Source: Salinicoccus luteus DSM 17002 (lineage in GTDB: Bacteria; Bacillota; Bacilli; Staphylococcales; Salinicoccaceae). Taken from it: DNA of 64,000 nt. Positions 24,596-34,005 of the stretch are shown here, piece after piece. How positions within the stretch are numbered: the stretch's first letter is position 1; each line of letters opens with the position of its first letter. The translations under genes and the position numbers were made by a program. The notes under the pieces were generated by a model. It was not told the DNA's origin, made no database searches, and saw nothing but the letters and a program-made list of their open reading frames with translations. The stretch covers positions 186,001 through 250,000 of the forward strand of contig NZ_JONV01000008.1 in the NCBI RefSeq assembly GCF_000712035.1. Direction: 5' to 3'.

Positions 24596-26047
24596 ATGGA
24601 CCAGAAAAGTGACTACCAGACACATATCGATGCCGAAATCAGCGATAATGTACAGAATCTTGAGATGGATCCTTATCGGCTCGATTATCACCTGATGCCG
24701 CCTGTCGGGCTGCTGAACGATCCGAATGGTCTGATACAGTTCAATGGGACCTACCACGTCTTCTTCCAGTGGAACCCGTTTGAAACGACACATGGAAAGA
24801 AGGCCTGGGGCCATTACACATCAAGGGACCTCATCAACTGGACACTGGAGCCTGCGGCACTCGTGCCGGATGCGTGGTATGACAAGCATGGATGCTATTC
24901 CGGAAGTGCCATCGAGCATGACGGGAAGATGTACCTCTTCTACACCGGCAATGTGAAGGACGCCGAGGACAGACGGTCGACCTACCAGTGCCTTGCTGTG
25001 TCGGAGGACGGCATCCATTTCGAGAAGAAGGGCCCTGTGCTCCATCTGCCTGACGGGTACACCCCGCATTTTCGGGATCCGAAAGTGTGGAAAACGGATG
25101 GGCAATGGCTGATGATCCTCGGTGCACAGAATGAACAAGGGCACGGTGAAGCTGTCATCGCCGCTTCTGAAAACCTGGTGGACTGGGATTTCATCGGACC
25201 GATCGCCGGCAGCAACATCAACGGGCTCGGCGACTTCGGCTACATGTGGGAGTGTCCGGATCTGTTTGAACTGGATGGAAGGGACATACTCATCGTCTGC
25301 CCACAGGGGCTTGAAGCGGATGGGGACAAGTACCATAACCTCTTTCAGGCCGGACACTTCACCGGAGCCTTCGATTCATCCATGTACACCTACAGCCACG
25401 GAGATTTTACCGAGCTCGACCGGGGGTTCGACTTCTACGCGCCGCAGACCTTCACTGATGGATCGGGCAGACGCATCCTGATCGCCTGGATGGGCATCAC
25501 GGATGATGATGAACAGGATCAGCCGACCATCGGGAAGAATTGGATCCATGGACTGACGATTCCGCGGGTGCTTGAAATGAAAGGGGACAGGGTGATTCAG
25601 GCCCCTGCTCCGGAACTTCAAAAGCTGAGGGATGAGAGGGTGAGTCATGCGGTCATGCTTAATCCCGAGACCTCATTCCATGCCGGAATCGAACCGCTCA
25701 GTGAAATCAGTGTGGAATTCAAGAATGACATCACGGATGGATTTGAGCTGGTTCTGAGGAATGATGTGAAGGTCGTCTACGATGGTCAACGCTTCATCAT
25801 CGAAAGAAGGAAATTTTCGGGGGAGGGACGCGAGCAGCGTGCCTTCCAGCTGGAACAACTTGGGAACCTCCGCATATTCCTTGACCGCTCCTCGGTGGAG
25901 ATCTTCGTCAATGGCGGGGAGGAAGTGTGCTCATCCCGCTTCTTCCCTGAAGTAGATGAAAGGAATATCGAACTGAAGGCGCGTGGGGCAGTACAGTGTG
26001 AGATGACCGTATGGAACCTTAAAGAGAATACGATCGACATGTACTGA
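24596..26047 (+). CDS. scrB: Sucrose-6-phosphate hydrolase (GH32)
   Basis: A 483-residue glycoside hydrolase family 32 enzyme that splits sucrose-6-phosphate into glucose-6-phosphate and fructose. The nucleophile Asp42 is in LLNDPNG, the transition-state stabiliser is in FRDPKVW, and the acid/base Glu is in WECPDLF. The C-terminal beta-sandwich begins near HAGIEPLSE and contains LDRSSVEIFVNGGEE. The enzyme is cytoplasmic, with no signal peptide. It shares a transcript with scrA and ends at a strong terminator. No fructokinase gene follows. Confidence 0.95.
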   Translation: MDQKSDYQTHIDAEISDNVQNLEMDPYRLDYHLMPPVGLLNDPNGLIQFNGTYHVFFQWNPFETTHGKKAWGHYTSRDLINWTLEPAALVPDAWYDKHGCYSGSAIEHDGKMYLFYTGNVKDAEDRRSTYQCLAVSEDGIHFEKKGPVLHLPDGYTPHFRDPKVWKTDGQWLMILGAQNEQGHGEAVIAASENLVDWDFIGPIAGSNINGLGDFGYMWECPDLFELDGRDILIVCPQGLEADGDKYHNLFQAGHFTGAFDSSMYTYSHGDFTELDRGFDFYAPQTFTDGSGRRILIAWMGITDDDEQDQPTIGKNWIHGLTIPRVLEMKGDRVIQAPAPELQKLRDERVSHAVMLNPETSFHAGIEPLSEISVEFKNDITDGFELVLRNDVKVVYDGQRFIIERRKFSGEGREQRAFQLEQLGNLRIFLDRSSVEIFVNGGEEVCSSRFFPEVDERNIELKARGAVQCEMTVWNLKENTIDMY

Positions 26048-26058
26048 TGGTAATGATC

Positions 26059-26086
26059 GGACCGGGTGAAAACCCGGTCCTTTTTT
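26059..26086 (+). terminator. Terminator of scrAB
   Basis: GGACCGGGT-GAAA-ACCCGGTCC with TTTTTT: perfect 9 bp stem and a GNRA loop. Confidence 0.93.
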
Positions 26087-26119
26087 CTGTTATCATTGAG
26101 GAAAAGGGGAGGGATGGAT

Positions 26120-27301
26120 ATGCAGATGGTATGGAATGGCTTCAAGAAGAAAGGCAGCCACCCGCTGCTCCTTGAACATTTCGACCCGGAACGGCTGGAA
26201 GCGGTGAAGATGTTCCATGGGAGTGTGCCGGGTTATGATGAGACACCGCTGGTCCAGTTGAATGATTTGGCGGACAGCATCGGCGTCGGGAAAATATATG
26301 TGAAGGACGAATCGAAGCGGTTCGGACTGAACGCCTTCAAAGGGCTCGGCGGCATCCATGCGGTGGCTGAATATTTCAGGGATCATGAGGGGATGGAGTT
26401 CGATGGTTATCACACCCTTCAGGATGCCCTCCGAAACCATCCCACCGCCACATTTGCGACAGCAACGGACGGCAACCATGGCAAGGGGCTTGCGTGGGCG
26501 GCGTCACTGCTCGGCCAGCAGGCGAAGGTGTTCATGCCGGAAGGATCGGAAGTCTCTCGTCTGGAAGCGATACGGGAGCTTGGGGCAGAAGCGGAAATCA
26601 TGAACATGAACTACGATGACACGGTGGAACGGGTGGCCGCACTGGCGGAGGAGAACGGCTGGGTGCTGGTTCAGGATACGGCGTGGCCGGGATATGAGGA
26701 GGTTCCCCTCTCGATCATGAAAGGCTACACGACGATCATCAAGGAAGTGCAGTCACAGCTTGGAAAGAATGTTTTCCATGGCATCACACATGTGTTCCTG
26801 CAGGCCGGTGTCGGTTCGTTCGCCGGTGCGATGGCAGCGGCGCTCTTCAACCTGACTGGTGGAGAAGGTCCAACGATCGTCGTCGTGGAGCCGGACCAGG
26901 CCGATTGCTTCCATCGCTCGATCCAGAACCCTTCCGGAGACCCGCAGCGGGTCACGGGCGCCCTTGACACGATGATGGCCGGTCTCGCATGCGGCAAACC
27001 AAGCATCCAGGGCTGGGAGATACTGAAAGCCTCAGCCGATGCCTTCATCAGCTGCGGGGATGAGACAAGTGCCAGGGGCATGCGGCTGCTTGGAAGACCT
27101 GAGGGTGACGATCAAAGCATCGTCTCCGGTGAATCCGGTGCCGCACCGTTTGGTGCATTCCATCGATTGATGACGGAAGAAGAATATCAGGAGGAAAGCC
27201 AACGGCTCGGACTGGATGGCACTTCAAATGTCCTGTTCATCAGTACCGAGGGCGATACCGATGCCGCGAACTACGAAAGGGTTATGACTCGGAGGCTATG
27301 A
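26120..27301 (+). CDS. dpaL: Diaminopropionate ammonia-lyase
   Basis: A 393-residue fold-type II PLP enzyme that converts 2,3-diaminopropionate (either isomer in the known family) to pyruvate and two ammonia. Visible are LNAFKGLGG with PLP-Lys74, TATDGNHGKGLAWAA, the phosphate-binding loop LQAGVGSFAG, and SGESGAAPFGA. I chose ATG 26120 because GGGGAGGG ends six bases upstream; ATG 26114 is too close to it. It begins after the scr terminator and is probably monocistronic. Its neighbours share no obvious pathway with it. Confidence 0.88.
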   Translation: MQMVWNGFKKKGSHPLLLEHFDPERLEAVKMFHGSVPGYDETPLVQLNDLADSIGVGKIYVKDESKRFGLNAFKGLGGIHAVAEYFRDHEGMEFDGYHTLQDALRNHPTATFATATDGNHGKGLAWAASLLGQQAKVFMPEGSEVSRLEAIRELGAEAEIMNMNYDDTVERVAALAEENGWVLVQDTAWPGYEEVPLSIMKGYTTIIKEVQSQLGKNVFHGITHVFLQAGVGSFAGAMAAALFNLTGGEGPTIVVVEPDQADCFHRSIQNPSGDPQRVTGALDTMMAGLACGKPSIQGWEILKASADAFISCGDETSARGMRLLGRPEGDDQSIVSGESGAAPFGAFHRLMTEEEYQEESQRLGLDGTSNVLFISTEGDTDAANYERVMTRRL

Positions 27302-27364
27302 GTATTAGAATAGTCATTCCATCATGGCGAGAAGATATTCATGAACACGGATGCTTCTTCATTT

Positions 27365-27393
27365 TTGGAAACCGCTATGAGATAGACTACAAT
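27365..27393 (+). promoter_or_regulatory. Promoter of the beta-propeller gene
   Basis: TTGGAA (27365-27370), 17-base spacer, TACAAT (27388-27393). The predicted transcript would start near 27400, only a few bases before GGAGGGG at 27402-27408. Confidence 0.5.
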
Positions 27394-27413
27394 CATTTGA
27401 CGGAGGGGATACT

Positions 27414-28715
27414 ATCAGTAGGAAAAAGACGCTATTGGTGCTGATCGGCGCAGTGGCCGTACTGTTCGCTGCATCGGTTGCCTACAGTATGTTGAGTGAC
27501 AATGATCCAACCCGCCATCACACGGGCCTCGGGGAAGCCATCGACGTCTCTCCGGATGATGAACAGTTGGCATTTTCCTATTTCGACCAGGGCAGGGAGT
27601 CGCTTCATGTCGGGAATTTGGAGGATGGCAGTACAACGCAACTCACATCTCCCGAAGCAGAAAAACACAGTCATCCGACGTTCACACCTGACGGGGAAGG
27701 GCTGTTCTATATCGCCATCGTCGAGGATCGAATCCAGACGCTGCGTTACTTGCCTGAGCGGGGTGCGGATCCGGTGGAGCTGACTGACTCCGACATGCAT
27801 GTATTTGAAGCGGTCATGTCGCCGGATGGTGAAACCTTCTATTATATCGGCATGCCGGCAGAAGATCTGCTGGCGCGGGAAGGTGAAAAGGAGAACTTCA
27901 GGGATCTGTATCGGGTCGGTGCTGACGGTACCAAACATGAACAGCTGACCGACAAAGATGCCCTGGATATGAATAGCCTCAATATATCAGAAGATGGCAG
28001 CACACTACATTTTATAGATGGCATGCGGGGTGCAGCGCTGCGGACATATGATATTGAAACCGGGGAAGAAAAGCCGTTTGAGGGAGATCCACTCCCGGGC
28101 GAGGTGTTTAATGTTAAGCTCTCCCCAGATGGGAACTTGGCAGCCTATACGACAATGGTGAACGAGGAAGAGGGGGGAACGTACATCTACGAACTCTTCC
28201 TCATGGATATGGGAAGTGGCGACACGCAGCAGGTGACGGATTATGGTGCCTCCGTCACCTCACCGGCGTTCTTCCATGACGAAGATCGGATTGCTTTTCT
28301 GGCACAGCCGAACTGGCCTGGTGCGCCGGCATCATACGAATTGATGACTGCAGACCATGACGGAGAGGAAATGGTGCCGCTCGCTATGGACCTGCCGGAG
28401 TCAGAAGGCGGCTTCCAGCCTGGAGCGGTGGTGGATCGGATGGTCAATACAGCGACCCTGACCATCCTTTATCTCCTGATGTTCGGGCTTGCCACCCTTT
28501 ATATGCATGCGGAAGGCCGGACATATCTGCCGTCCATCGTCAGTGCAGCACTTGCGGCATTCACACTCATCGGCTCGATCATCGCATCATTCAATAACGC
28601 ATGGATGGGTATCGGGCTGATGATGATTGCGATCTGGCTCCTGGGATGCACCGTCGTGCTGCTTGCTTTCGCCTTCATCCATAAGCGGGTGTCTTCAATC
28701 AATCAAACCATGTAG
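27414..28715 (+). CDS. Membrane-anchored TolB/WD40-like beta-propeller protein
   Basis: About 433 residues. A basic N-terminus (SRKKTLLVL) and one membrane helix precede six or seven propeller blades with SPDDEQLAFSYF, SPDGETFYYIG and LSPDGNLAAY repeats. Three or four C-terminal membrane helices follow (about 345-425). TolB-like propellers usually bind proteins or peptides outside the membrane. The start is unusual: GGAGGGG (27402-27408) points to ATC at 27414, and no ATG, GTG or TTG lies at the right distance. The first ordinary candidate is TTG 27435, which would cut off the charged residues before the first helix. Function unknown. Confidence 0.65.
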   Translation: MSRKKTLLVLIGAVAVLFAASVAYSMLSDNDPTRHHTGLGEAIDVSPDDEQLAFSYFDQGRESLHVGNLEDGSTTQLTSPEAEKHSHPTFTPDGEGLFYIAIVEDRIQTLRYLPERGADPVELTDSDMHVFEAVMSPDGETFYYIGMPAEDLLAREGEKENFRDLYRVGADGTKHEQLTDKDALDMNSLNISEDGSTLHFIDGMRGAALRTYDIETGEEKPFEGDPLPGEVFNVKLSPDGNLAAYTTMVNEEEGGTYIYELFLMDMGSGDTQQVTDYGASVTSPAFFHDEDRIAFLAQPNWPGAPASYELMTADHDGEEMVPLAMDLPESEGGFQPGAVVDRMVNTATLTILYLLMFGLATLYMHAEGRTYLPSIVSAALAAFTLIGSIIASFNNAWMGIGLMMIAIWLLGCTVVLLAFAFIHKRVSSINQTM

Positions 28716-28768
28716 AAAAATGAAAACCGTGGGTCTCCCTGACAGGAGTCCCACGGTGTTTTCATTTG
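28715..28768. terminator. Terminator after the beta-propeller gene
   Basis: AAATGAAAACCGTGGG pairs with CCCACGGTGTTTTCATTT around a CTCC...GGAG extension. T and A runs on both sides allow use in either direction. Confidence 0.85.
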
Positions 28769-28924
28769 AAGGATAAGCGTCCGCATCCTTTTTTTGCGTG
28801 CTGCCTCCCTGTATCCTCGAACCTTCAATTCATAAGTGTAGAACGGCTGAATTACGGGTACGCGATAACACAGACTATTTGACACTGCAGGTTGGTGATC
28901 AATGGAAGGCAGGAGGACGCAATT

Positions 28925-29794
28925 ATGAAATACACCGGCATCGTGCTCGTCATGCTGGCGGCCATGTTCTGGGGCATCAGCGGGGGGATTGCGGATATAT
29001 TGATGGAGAAGGGATGGGACCCCCTTGTGATTTCATTCTACCGCGGGGCGGTCGGGTTCATATTCTTCTTCGTATGGTTCGTCATCCATTTTAGGCAGAA
29101 CTGGATCACTGCACCGCGCTTCCACCTCTGGTCGGTGGTCGGCGGCATCGGCGTCGCAGGGAACTTCACATTCTACTTCCTCGCGATCCAGGAGTCGAGT
29201 GTGGCTGTTGCGGCGACACTGATGTATACGGCACCGATCTTCGTCCTGCTGATTTCTTTCCTCTTCAGGATGGAACAGTCGACATGGTTCAAGTGGCTCT
29301 GTGTCGCCTCGGTCATCATAGGCATCGTCCTGCTCACGGGCGTCTACGATCCGGCATCCGTGTCGACCGGCATATTCGGTGTAGCGGCAGGACTCGCTGC
29401 AGGCCTGTCGTATGCCCTGTTCATATTCGGCTTCAAGAATGCTTCCGCAATCGGCAGCCCGCAGACGGTGCTTGCCATCGCCTTCTTCGCATTCTGTCTC
29501 ATCCTGGTATGGTTCATAGATATCAGTGAGGCTTTGAGTGTATTGACCTCCGGGGACATATGGTGGTTCCTGCTGCTTGGTGCAGTGGGTGCCGGTGTAT
29601 CGTTCATCATCTATGTCATCGGTGTCCGGCGGACGGCGCCGACGACGGCTTCGATGGTCGCCATGGTGGAGCCGGTGACGGCGTCGCTCTTTGGTGTGCT
29701 GCTGCTCGGCGATCAGCTCACGATCATACAGATCCTCGGCATGGCGATCATCCTTGTGACGATCACCGTGCTCAGTGTCAAACAGGCAGGATAG
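28925..29794 (+). CDS. EamA/DMT family transporter
   Basis: A 289-residue membrane protein with ten hydrophobic segments in two EamA repeats; the first begins with LAAMFWGISGGIADIL and the second near LAAGLSYALFIFGFKNASA. The end carries the family's EPVTASLFGVLLLGDQLTIIQILGMAIIL. EamA proteins export or import small metabolites such as amino acids; the substrate cannot be read from sequence. GGAGG lies eight bases before ATG 28925. It is monocistronic, with a terminator 10 bases after the stop. Confidence 0.87.
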   Translation: MKYTGIVLVMLAAMFWGISGGIADILMEKGWDPLVISFYRGAVGFIFFFVWFVIHFRQNWITAPRFHLWSVVGGIGVAGNFTFYFLAIQESSVAVAATLMYTAPIFVLLISFLFRMEQSTWFKWLCVASVIIGIVLLTGVYDPASVSTGIFGVAAGLAAGLSYALFIFGFKNASAIGSPQTVLAIAFFAFCLILVWFIDISEALSVLTSGDIWWFLLLGAVGAGVSFIIYVIGVRRTAPTTASMVAMVEPVTASLFGVLLLGDQLTIIQILGMAIILVTITVLSVKQAG

Positions 29795-29803
29795 ATGAAT
29801 ACG

Positions 29804-29842
29804 TGAAAAAGCATCCGACGGGTATGTCGGATGCTTTTTTTG
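29804..29842. terminator. Bidirectional terminator between eamA and the uvrA-like gene
   Basis: AAAAAGCATCCGAC pairs with GTCGGATGCTTTTTTT (5-base loop). A and T runs on the two sides suit both convergent genes. Confidence 0.9.
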
Positions 29843-29856
29843 GTTTCGGGTCATTC

Positions 29857-32112
29857 CTATTCTATATACCGTCTGATATGCTTGGCGGTGACCGATCCTT
29901 CTACATCAAGAAGACCTTCAGGTGCTCCACTGTAGAGGATGTTCCCGCCGCGCATGCCGGCGCCAGGCCCGACATCGATGATCCAGTCGGCATGGGTCAT
30001 CATGGTCAGGTTGTGCTCGATCAGGATGACGGTGTTGCCCTGTTCGATGAGCTGGCTGAAGCAGTCGAGCAGGGTCGGGATATCATCCTCATGGAGGCCG
30101 GTCGTCGGTTCGTCGAAGACGAAGACCTTTCCGCTGGCGTCACTGTCGAGGTGGCGGCTCAGTTTCACACGCTGGATTTCCCCGCCCGAGAGCGTATCGA
30201 GGGACTGGCCGAGCGTCATGTAGTGCAGGCCGGTATCGTGGATGTTCCTCAGGCGACTGATGACGCGGGTATTCGTCGTGAATATCTCCAGCGCCTCCTC
30301 GACGGTCAGGGCGAGGATGTCTGCGATGGAGTAGCCATCGACTTTCGCCTCGAGGACTTCCGGGCGGTAGCGGGTGCCCTGGCAAACTTCACATACTTGT
30401 GAGAAGTCCGGCATGAAGGCAAGCTCGGTCTTGAGTATCCCCTTGCCGCCGCATTCCGGACAGGCACCTTCTGAGTTGTAGCTGAACATGCCCTTCCTGA
30501 GCCCCGTCTGCTGGCTGAAGAATGCCCGGATGTCGTCGAAGAGGTCCATATAGGTCAGGAGGTTGGACCGGTTGGAAGCGTGCACCGGCTTCTGATCGAT
30601 GAAGATCGCGTCCGGATCCTTTTTGAAGCCGGCCTTGATGAGTGTACTCTTGCCTGAGCCTGCGACACCGGTGATGACCGACATCACATTTTTCGGGATG
30701 TCGACCGAGACATCTTTGAGGTTGTTCTTCGTGATGTGTTCGAGGCTGATGAAGCCTTCCGGTTCCCTGGGACGTGCCTTCAGTCCATGCGTCCTGCCGA
30801 GGGCGGTCGCGGTCGGTGTGCTTGAAGCCATCAGTTCCTCGTATGAGCCGGTGAATATGATTTCGCCGCCATGCTGGCCCGCACCGGGTCCGATATCGAT
30901 GACATGGTCGGCTATCCGGACGACATCCGGATCGTGTTCGACGACGAGGACGGTGTTGCCCTTATCGCGTATCGAGCGCATGATGGTGTTGATCTTCTCG
31001 ATATCCTCCGGGTGCAGCCCGACACTCGGTTCGTCGATGATGTAGACAAGATCCGACAGTGGACTGTTCAGGTGTCGGATCAGCTTGATGCGCTGTGATT
31101 CCCCGCCCGAGAGCGACGGTGTCTCGCGGTCCAATGTCAGGTAGTTGAGTCCGACATAGGCGAGGGATTCCATCTGTGCAAGCAGCGGACGGATGATGTA
31201 TTCCGACTTCGGATCATCCAGCTTCTTCAGGAACGGAATCGCCTCCTCGATGGACAGGGCCGTGAAGTCTGCAATGTCGAGGCCGTCGATCTTGCATGAG
31301 AGCACCTTCCTGTTGAGCCGCTTCCCTTCGCATTCCGGGCATTTGCGGCTCGTGACGACACGCTCCACATCGGCCAGGAAACGCTTCTTCTCGAAGTTGT
31401 CGTTCAAAAGGAATGAACGCCTGAAGCGGTGGATGAGACCTTCGAACTTCGCCGTCCGCGGCCAGTTGTCTGGCGGATCCTTCAGCTTCGTCGGCTTCGT
31501 GTAGAGGAAGGTGTCCATCTCCTCTTTGGTGTAGTCCCTGAGCTTCTTGTCATTATCGAAGAGCCCCGTATACAGATAGCGTTTCCCGCGCCAGCTGTCC
31601 GGCCTGAAGGAAGGGAACTTGATCGCATCCTCGTTGAGGGACCGGTCGAAGTCGAGCAGTTCCTCAAGGTCGATGTCCTCCACATAGCCGAGCCCCTGGC
31701 ACTGTTCACACATGCCGCCCGGATTATTGAAGGAGAATACATTCGAGTAGCCGACGAACGGCTCACCGATGCGGGACCACAGGAGGCGTACCGAAGAGTA
31801 TATGTCGGAAATCGTCCCGACCGTGGACCGCGAGTTGCCGCCGAGCCGCTTCTGGTTGATGATCATGGCGACGGGCAGATTCTCTATCTGATCCACATCG
31901 GGCTTCTCATAGTGGGTCATCTGGTTTTGGATGTAGCTTGAGTATGTTTCATTGAGCAGACGTTCCGATTCCGCGGCAAGCGTATTGAACACAAGGGATG
32001 ACTTGCCCGAACCCGACCGTCCTGTAAATACGGTTAATTGATGCTTTGGTATGTCGACGCTCACATTTTTCAGGTTGTTCTGATTGGCGCCTTTTATTCG
32101 TATCATTGACAT
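29857..32112 (-). CDS. UvrA-like ABC ATPase, short form (UvrA2 type)
   Basis: A 751-residue double ABC ATPase. Half one has Walker A GRSGSGKSS, zinc pair CEQC, CPECEGKR and signature LSGGESQR with YIIDEPSVGLHP. Half two has GVAGSGKST, CPECGGKG/CEVCQGTRY and LSGGEIQR with FVFDEPTTGLHEDD. At about 750 residues it is roughly 190 shorter than housekeeping UvrA and appears to lack the UvrB-binding insertion, as in UvrA2/DrrC-like proteins linked to tolerance of DNA-binding drugs. ATG 32112 is preferred over GTG 32121 because AGAGG lies eight bases before it. Confidence 0.87.
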   Translation of the reverse strand: MSMIRIKGANQNNLKNVSVDIPKHQLTVFTGRSGSGKSSLVFNTLAAESERLLNETYSSYIQNQMTHYEKPDVDQIENLPVAMIINQKRLGGNSRSTVGTISDIYSSVRLLWSRIGEPFVGYSNVFSFNNPGGMCEQCQGLGYVEDIDLEELLDFDRSLNEDAIKFPSFRPDSWRGKRYLYTGLFDNDKKLRDYTKEEMDTFLYTKPTKLKDPPDNWPRTAKFEGLIHRFRRSFLLNDNFEKKRFLADVERVVTSRKCPECEGKRLNRKVLSCKIDGLDIADFTALSIEEAIPFLKKLDDPKSEYIIRPLLAQMESLAYVGLNYLTLDRETPSLSGGESQRIKLIRHLNSPLSDLVYIIDEPSVGLHPEDIEKINTIMRSIRDKGNTVLVVEHDPDVVRIADHVIDIGPGAGQHGGEIIFTGSYEELMASSTPTATALGRTHGLKARPREPEGFISLEHITKNNLKDVSVDIPKNVMSVITGVAGSGKSTLIKAGFKKDPDAIFIDQKPVHASNRSNLLTYMDLFDDIRAFFSQQTGLRKGMFSYNSEGACPECGGKGILKTELAFMPDFSQVCEVCQGTRYRPEVLEAKVDGYSIADILALTVEEALEIFTTNTRVISRLRNIHDTGLHYMTLGQSLDTLSGGEIQRVKLSRHLDSDASGKVFVFDEPTTGLHEDDIPTLLDCFSQLIEQGNTVILIEHNLTMMTHADWIIDVGPGAGMRGGNILYSGAPEGLLDVEGSVTAKHIRRYIE

Positions 32113-32282
32113 GCGTTTCACCTCTATCCTCCAGTCTACCCGAATGGAGGGTGGAAATCACATGGAAGCGGGCTGGGATTGGGAATCGGGGAAGTATTTC
32201 ACTGGTGCAGCGGCGGAGGGGGATTGATATAATTGATTCATGGAAATGAAAGACGGACCGATACATAGAAGGAGGCATATTC

Positions 32283-33956
32283 ATGGAAGAAGGTAATGAG
32301 AGGCTGGACTGCCGGGAGGAGCTGCTGGCAATCACGAAGCGGCTCGTCGGCATACGGAGTGAGGTCAATACGGACGGAGAGCGGGTGGTTGCTGCATCCA
32401 TTCACGGGATGCTTCTAGCCCATCCGTATTTTGAGGCGCACCCGTCGCAGCTCGTCATGGAACCGACGGTCAATGATGAGCGGAAGCGGTACAATGTCAT
32501 GGCGCATGTCAGGGGTACGAAAGGGGAAAGCCGCCGTACGGTCGTGCTGATGGGGCACATGGATACGGTCGGTGTGGCGGACTTCGGCGCGCAGCAGGAG
32601 TTGGCATTCCGCCCCGATGAATGGATGGCGCATCTTGAGGGCGAATCAGTGCATGAGGATGTACGGAATCAGCTGGAATCCGGGGACTGGCTCTTTGGCC
32701 GGGGTGTACTGGATATGAAGAGCGGGGTGGCAAGCAACCTCTACCTGCTCACCCACTATGCATCGCATCCGGAACAGCTCGACGGCAACATCGTCTTCAT
32801 CGCCGAATGTGACGAGGAGGATGGATCGCACGGCATCCTCTCGGCCCTGAAGACATTGAAGCGCTGGGAGGCGGAGGAGGGCTTCGAGTACGTCGCCGCC
32901 ATCAACAGCGATTTCGTCGCACCGGCCCACGAGGGGGACGGGAACCGCTACATATACAAGGGGACGGTCGGCAAACTGCTCCCATCCTTCTTCATCACCG
33001 GGGAGGAGACACATGTCGGCTCGGCATTCGACGGGCTCGACCCGAACTTCATCGCAGCAGAACTGACACGGCAGATCAGCTACAACCCGGACCTGTGCGA
33101 TGTGGCGTTCGGGGAGGCGACCCTGCCGCCGGTGTCACTCAAGCAGACCGACCTGAAACCGTCCTACACCGTTCAGACGGCGCTGGCATCCTATGTGTAC
33201 TACAACTTCTTCGTCCATTCCTGGTCGCCGGAGAAGGTGCTCGGGCTGCTGAAGGCACAGGCGGAGACGGCCTTCCGGAATACGCTTGAAACCTTCCGGA
33301 CCCGCTACCGGAAATACGAAGAGGCGAGCGGCCGTCCGGGGCGGGAGATCAGCTGGGAGCCGAGGGTCTATACGTATGATGAAATGGACACGTTGCTCAG
33401 GGAGGCACATGGTGAAAAATATGTGCAGCATATGAAGGATTTCAAGGCCGCGCTTGAGGAGGATGAAAGCCTCGATTCACGCATGCTTGCGGCCCGCGTC
33501 GTCGAGGAGGCATGGAAGTTCATGCCGGACAAGCGCCCGGCGATCATCGTCTTCTACTCGTCCCTCTACTCCCCGCGGGTCGCACTGACGGGGGAGCGGG
33601 AGAACGAGCGCCGGCTGCTTGATGCACTGGATGGTGCGATTGAAGCGGTGCAGCCGGAGTATGACCATCCGATCGTGGCGAGGAATTTCTTCCCACACAT
33701 ATCCGACATGAGTTTTGTGGCGATGAGCGACGACATGTCGGAAATCGATGATATGGTCGCCAACACTCCTTCATGGGGCAGGAAACTGTTCGTCGACTAC
33801 CAGGATGTAGCCGATCTGAATATCCCCGTAATCAACATCGGACCATATGGCGAAGATGGACACAAGCGGCTTGAGCGGATGGAGATGACCTACTCGCTCG
33901 AAGTGGTGCCGAACCTGACCAATCGTGTCCTGCGGCGCGTGCTCGAATCCGAATAG
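32283..33956 (+). CDS. rocB: M20 family peptidase, RocB-like
   Basis: A 557-residue zinc-peptidase-like protein of the RocB group, known from arginine utilisation operons of Bacillus. The M20 metal sites are GHMDTV, GRGVLDMKSG (bridging Asp) and AECDEEDGSHG. A long insertion (about 230-430) sits where the dimerisation domain would be. RocB's reaction is not established; a peptidase or amidase role is inferred. AGAAGGAGG lies before the ATG. No rocA, rocD or rocF is nearby, and it ends at a shared terminator facing an M20 carbamoylase-type gene. Confidence 0.82.
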   Translation: MEEGNERLDCREELLAITKRLVGIRSEVNTDGERVVAASIHGMLLAHPYFEAHPSQLVMEPTVNDERKRYNVMAHVRGTKGESRRTVVLMGHMDTVGVADFGAQQELAFRPDEWMAHLEGESVHEDVRNQLESGDWLFGRGVLDMKSGVASNLYLLTHYASHPEQLDGNIVFIAECDEEDGSHGILSALKTLKRWEAEEGFEYVAAINSDFVAPAHEGDGNRYIYKGTVGKLLPSFFITGEETHVGSAFDGLDPNFIAAELTRQISYNPDLCDVAFGEATLPPVSLKQTDLKPSYTVQTALASYVYYNFFVHSWSPEKVLGLLKAQAETAFRNTLETFRTRYRKYEEASGRPGREISWEPRVYTYDEMDTLLREAHGEKYVQHMKDFKAALEEDESLDSRMLAARVVEEAWKFMPDKRPAIIVFYSSLYSPRVALTGERENERRLLDALDGAIEAVQPEYDHPIVARNFFPHISDMSFVAMSDDMSEIDDMVANTPSWGRKLFVDYQDVADLNIPVINIGPYGEDGHKRLERMEMTYSLEVVPNLTNRVLRRVLESE

Positions 33957-33968
33957 ATGGCAATAGTA

Positions 33969-33999
33969 AAGACCGCATGCCAATGCATGCGGTCTTTGT
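33969..33999. terminator. Bidirectional terminator between rocB and the M20 carbamoylase gene
   Basis: AAAGACCGCATGC-CAAT-GCATGCGGTCTTT forms a perfect stem of about 13 bp between convergent stops; the T run after it is short. Confidence 0.85.
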
Positions 34000-34005
34000 C
34001 GTCTT

